DNA of 64,000 nucleotides from Telmatospirillum siberiense (GTDB lineage Bacteria > Pseudomonadota > Alphaproteobacteria > Rhodospirillales > Magnetospirillaceae), in the NCBI RefSeq assembly GCF_002845745.1, contig NZ_PIUM01000011.1, positions 1 through 64,000 of the forward strand, written 5' to 3'. The first letter of the stretch is position 1; each line of letters starts with the position of its first letter. Position numbers and translations under genes: made by a program. The notes under the pieces are model-generated. The model did no database searches. It was not told the DNA's origin and saw nothing but the letters and a program-made list of their open reading frames with translations. Of this stretch, positions 61,524 to 64,000 are shown in pieces.

Positions 61524-62636
61524 TTAACGCCGTCGATAGGACGGATGCCAGGCGGTAACGGTCCGTTCCAGCCAGGAAAGGCCGCCATACATCAGTGATC
61601 CGGTGATGCCGGCCACGACGATGGTCGCCCAGACGATCGAGAGATTCATCCGGGCCACTTCCGTGCTGATGCGAAAGCCCATGCCGACCACCGGCGTGCC
61701 AAAGAATTCGGCGACGATGGCGCCGATCAGGGCCAGGGTGGAATTGATCTTGAGGCCGTTGAACAGGAAGGGCATGGCATTGGGCAGGCGCAGCATCAGC
61801 AATGTCCGCCAATAACCGGCGGCGTAGGAGCGCATCAGGTCGAGCTGGATGGCCTCGGACGCCGCCAAGCCAGCCAGGGTGTTGACCAGCATGGGAAAGA
61901 AGGTCATCACAACCACCACGGCCGCTTTCGACGGCCAATCGAAGCCGAACCACATGACCATGATGGGGGCGATGCCGACCACCGGAATGGCGCTCACCAG
62001 ATTGCCGAAGGGCAGCAGGCCGCGGGCCAGGAAGGGAACGCGGTCGGCCAGGATGGCCACCGCGAAGCCGGCCCCGCATCCCCACAGATAACCCCGCAGC
62101 ACCGCCTTGATCACCGTCTGGAAGAAGTCGTCCTCCAGGTTGGCGGTTTGCGTCGTCAGGGCGCCCGCGATGGAACTGGGAGGGGGCAGCAGGACCGACG
62201 GGACCTGGAAGCCGCGCACGCCCACTTCCCACAGATAGATCAGCATGACGCCGAACAGCGCCGGGACCAGGAGATGGCGGAAAAATCCGGAGCATTCGGT
62301 CAGCCGCTCCATCACATGCCAGAGCAGGGCCAGAATGCCGGCCAGAAACATCCACAAACCCGCCGCCTGGTCGAGAGCGACGCCGCCGTCGAGCAAAACC
62401 AGCGGCAGGGCGGCGCCCGCGAAAAGACCGGGCGCCAGCAGCAGCGCTTCCGTAAAGGCCGTGCGGGGCGTCCATCGCGCCAGGACCAGCGAGGCCAGAA
62501 CAATGGCCAATGCCAGCAGGGCCGGTGTCGATTGCCACCAGGCGAGCGGGCTTTCCGCCAAGCCGCCCACGGGCAAGGCGAAGGCCGGCAGGGTCAACAG
62601 GACCAGCGGCGTCATCGGGCTGCGTCTGGCGTGCAT
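61524..62636 (-). CDS. ABC importer permease with extra N-terminal helices
   Basis: A 370-residue permease. Residues about 140-365 form the usual BPD_transp_1 domain (VIKAVLRGYLWGCGAGFAVA, EAIQLDLMRSYAAGYWRTLL followed by MLRLPNAMPFLF, the EAA loop). Residues 1-120 add about four extra hydrophobic segments not found in SsuC-like permeases. It is separated by four bases from the other permease. It would form a heterodimeric channel with it. Confidence 0.88.
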   Translation of the reverse strand: MHARRSPMTPLVLLTLPAFALPVGGLAESPLAWWQSTPALLALAIVLASLVLARWTPRTAFTEALLLAPGLFAGAALPLVLLDGGVALDQAAGLWMFLAGILALLWHVMERLTECSGFFRHLLVPALFGVMLIYLWEVGVRGFQVPSVLLPPPSSIAGALTTQTANLEDDFFQTVIKAVLRGYLWGCGAGFAVAILADRVPFLARGLLPFGNLVSAIPVVGIAPIMVMWFGFDWPSKAAVVVVMTFFPMLVNTLAGLAASEAIQLDLMRSYAAGYWRTLLMLRLPNAMPFLFNGLKINSTLALIGAIVAEFFGTPVVGMGFRISTEVARMNLSIVWATIVVAGITGSLMYGGLSWLERTVTAWHPSYRRR

Positions 62637-62640
62637 GGCC

Positions 62641-63519
62641 TCAGGCTCCCTTCCGTCCGCCGCGTCCGACGATCAGCCGTTCGGCCAGTCCGGCGAGGCC
62701 GACCAGCGTCAGGCTGAGCAGTGCCGACATCACCAGGGCACTCCAGATCTGTACCGTCTGGCCGTAATAGGAGCCGCTGAGCAGCCGCGCGCCCAGTCCG
62801 GCGGTGCCGCCGGTCGGCAGTTCGGCGACGATGGCGCCGATCAGGCTGATGGCGATCGAGACCTTGATGCTGGTGAACAGATAGGGCAGCGAGGTCGGCA
62901 GGCGGAGCAGCCAGAACGTTTGCGAGACGCTGGCGCTGTAGGTGCGCATCAGGTCGAGCGCCAGGGGATCGGTCGAGCGCAGGCCCTTCACCAGGCCGAT
63001 GGTGATCGGAAAGAAGCAAAGATACATGCTGATCACCGCCTTCGGCAGCAGTCCGGTGAAGCCCAGATTGCCGAAGATCACCACCACCATCGGCGCGATG
63101 GCCAGGATCGGGATGGTCTGGGAAATGATCACCCAGGGCATCAGGCTGGAGTCCAGGGTCTTCAGGTGGACGATGCCGACGGCGAGAAGGGCGCCGAAGG
63201 CCACCCCCATCAGAAAGCCGAGCAGGGTCGCCTCCGCCGTGACGCCCGCATGGTAGAGCAGGTTGCGGATGCTGGTCGGCGGATAGTGGAACAGCGAATC
63301 GATGAGATCGGAAAGAACCTGATCCGGTGTCGGCAGCACCGGACGTTTCATGGCGAAGGTCTGGTGGACCAGATCCATGGCGCCCCAGGCGCGGCCGGCG
63401 CGCGCGAATCCTTCGATGGCCTGGGGCGCGTTCAGCCATATCGCGCCGCCGTACCACAACAGGAGGATGGAGATTCCGACTGCCAGTACCGGCATCCTGG
63501 CCTTCAGAAAGGCCGTCAT
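62641..63519 (-). CDS. ABC importer permease
   Basis: A 292-residue permease of the nitrate/taurine/pyrimidine type. The EAA loop is LDLMRTYSASVSQTFWLLRL then PTSLPYLFTSIKVS. About six helices are predicted by hydrophobicity. GGGAGAGG before the ATG at 63519 decides the start over 63540. It is the partner of the 370-residue permease. Confidence 0.9.
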   Translation of the reverse strand: MTAFLKARMPVLAVGISILLLWYGGAIWLNAPQAIEGFARAGRAWGAMDLVHQTFAMKRPVLPTPDQVLSDLIDSLFHYPPTSIRNLLYHAGVTAEATLLGFLMGVAFGALLAVGIVHLKTLDSSLMPWVIISQTIPILAIAPMVVVIFGNLGFTGLLPKAVISMYLCFFPITIGLVKGLRSTDPLALDLMRTYSASVSQTFWLLRLPTSLPYLFTSIKVSIAISLIGAIVAELPTGGTAGLGARLLSGSYYGQTVQIWSALVMSALLSLTLVGLAGLAERLIVGRGGRKGA

Positions 63520-63600
63520 GAGTCCTCTCCCACAGTCCACCCGTTCCTTGAGCGGGATAAGCGTCCTGTGACTGTCATGGCCCCCTCGAACGGTTCGGGG

Positions 63601-64000
63601 TTACTCGTCATAGCTGTGGCCCTCGGCCAGGCCGTGGCGGACGCGGGCGGCGATATCCTGGAACCGCTGGCTTTCCCGCATCTCCAGGCTGCGCTCGCGC
63701 GGCAGATCGCAGTCGATGACGTCGAGGATGCGCCCCGGGCGCGGGCTCATCACCACGATGCGGGTCGACAGGAAGACCGCCTCGGAAATCGAATGGGTGA
63801 CGAAGACGCAGGTCTTGCCTGTCGTTCGCCATAAACGGGACAATTGCGAGTTCAGATGATCGCGGGTGATTTCATCGAGGGCGCCGAAAGGTTCGTCCAT
63901 CAGCAGCAGATCGGGCTCGAAGGCCAGCGCCCGGGCGATCGACACCCTTTGCTGCATGCCGCCCGACAATTGCCAGGGGAACTTCTTTTCGAAGCCGGCC
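63601..64000 (-). CDS. ABC importer ATPase (partial, cut by window end)
   Basis: The C-terminal 133 residues of a nitrate/taurine-type ATPase are visible; the start lies beyond the window. [15 protein letters not shown] is the signature, [13 protein letters not shown] the Walker B and D-loop, and [14 protein letters not shown] the H-loop. The gene precedes the permeases in the operon, 81 bases away. Confidence 0.92.
   Translation of the reverse strand, partial: AGFEKKFPWQLSGGMQQRVSIARALAFEPDLLLMDEPFGALDEITRDHLNSQLSRLWRTTGKTCVFVTHSISEAVFLSTRIVVMSPRPGRILDVIDCDLPRERSLEMRESQRFQDIAARVRHGLAEGHSYDE

Overview
The window is about 64 kb of GC-rich DNA, densely coded, with ATGA-type gene overlaps. Several features point to an alphaproteobacterium, probably of Rhodospirillales type: the gene content, a DUF1127 protein, the PreT/PreA/HydA/HyuC/RutR pyrimidine cluster and the short intergenic palindromes of the tgcccggc...gccgggca type. 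That placement is inference from gene content and cannot be fixed further from the sequence alone. I saw no rRNA, tRNA, CRISPR array or transposase.

Positions 275-32040 form a nitrogen-scavenging region. The first block (275-10288) has a DUF3830 protein, an allophanate hydrolase, a GntR regulator, a BMP-type ABC importer (binding protein, two permeases, double ATPase), a clear biuret hydrolase, a second isochorismatase-fold amidohydrolase and a cupin. A near-consensus sigma-54 promoter lies in front of the importer. After an unrelated stretch (HtrA-like protease, MerR regulator with a short CDF-like metal protein, EF-hand protein, hemerythrin, 10657-15066), a second BMP-type importer is read leftwards with adenine, guanine and 8-oxoguanine deaminases (15024-24525). 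The reductive pyrimidine pathway follows: upp, preT, preA, hyuC, rutR and hydA (24861-32040). A candidate RutR box and a sigma-54-like site lie before preT. Together these genes would import and dismantle purines, pyrimidines and small ureides for ammonia.

Positions 32892-39810 hold a compact five-gene operon that I do not recognise as a described system. It encodes a BcsB-like periplasmic anchor, an outer-membrane beta-barrel, a processive family-2 glycosyltransferase with an N-terminal MshEN/GspE-N-like domain (a fold known to bind cyclic di-GMP), a polytopic membrane protein of unknown function and a TIM-barrel glycoside hydrolase. It looks like a synthase-dependent exopolysaccharide machine in which MshEN replaces the PilZ domain of cellulose synthase. 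Next come a peptidoglycan-recycling pair (LdcA-type peptidase, Mpl/MurC-type ligase) and an aldo/keto reductase.

Positions 43632-58805 form a second polysaccharide locus of Wzx/Wzy type. It contains an initiating sugar-phosphate transferase, a WecG-type transferase, a DUF6492 protein, a Wzc-like co-polymerase whose kinase domain has lost its P-loop, a PAP2 phosphatase, a Wza-like export lipoprotein, a polymerase-like protein, a GH44 glucanase, a flippase, an SDR and a GMC oxidoreductase. The window ends with a DUF1127 protein, a LysR regulator and a leftward ABC importer with an NMT1/THI5-like binding protein, two permeases and an ATPase cut by the window edge. Several families of palindromic intergenic repeats are scattered through the region.
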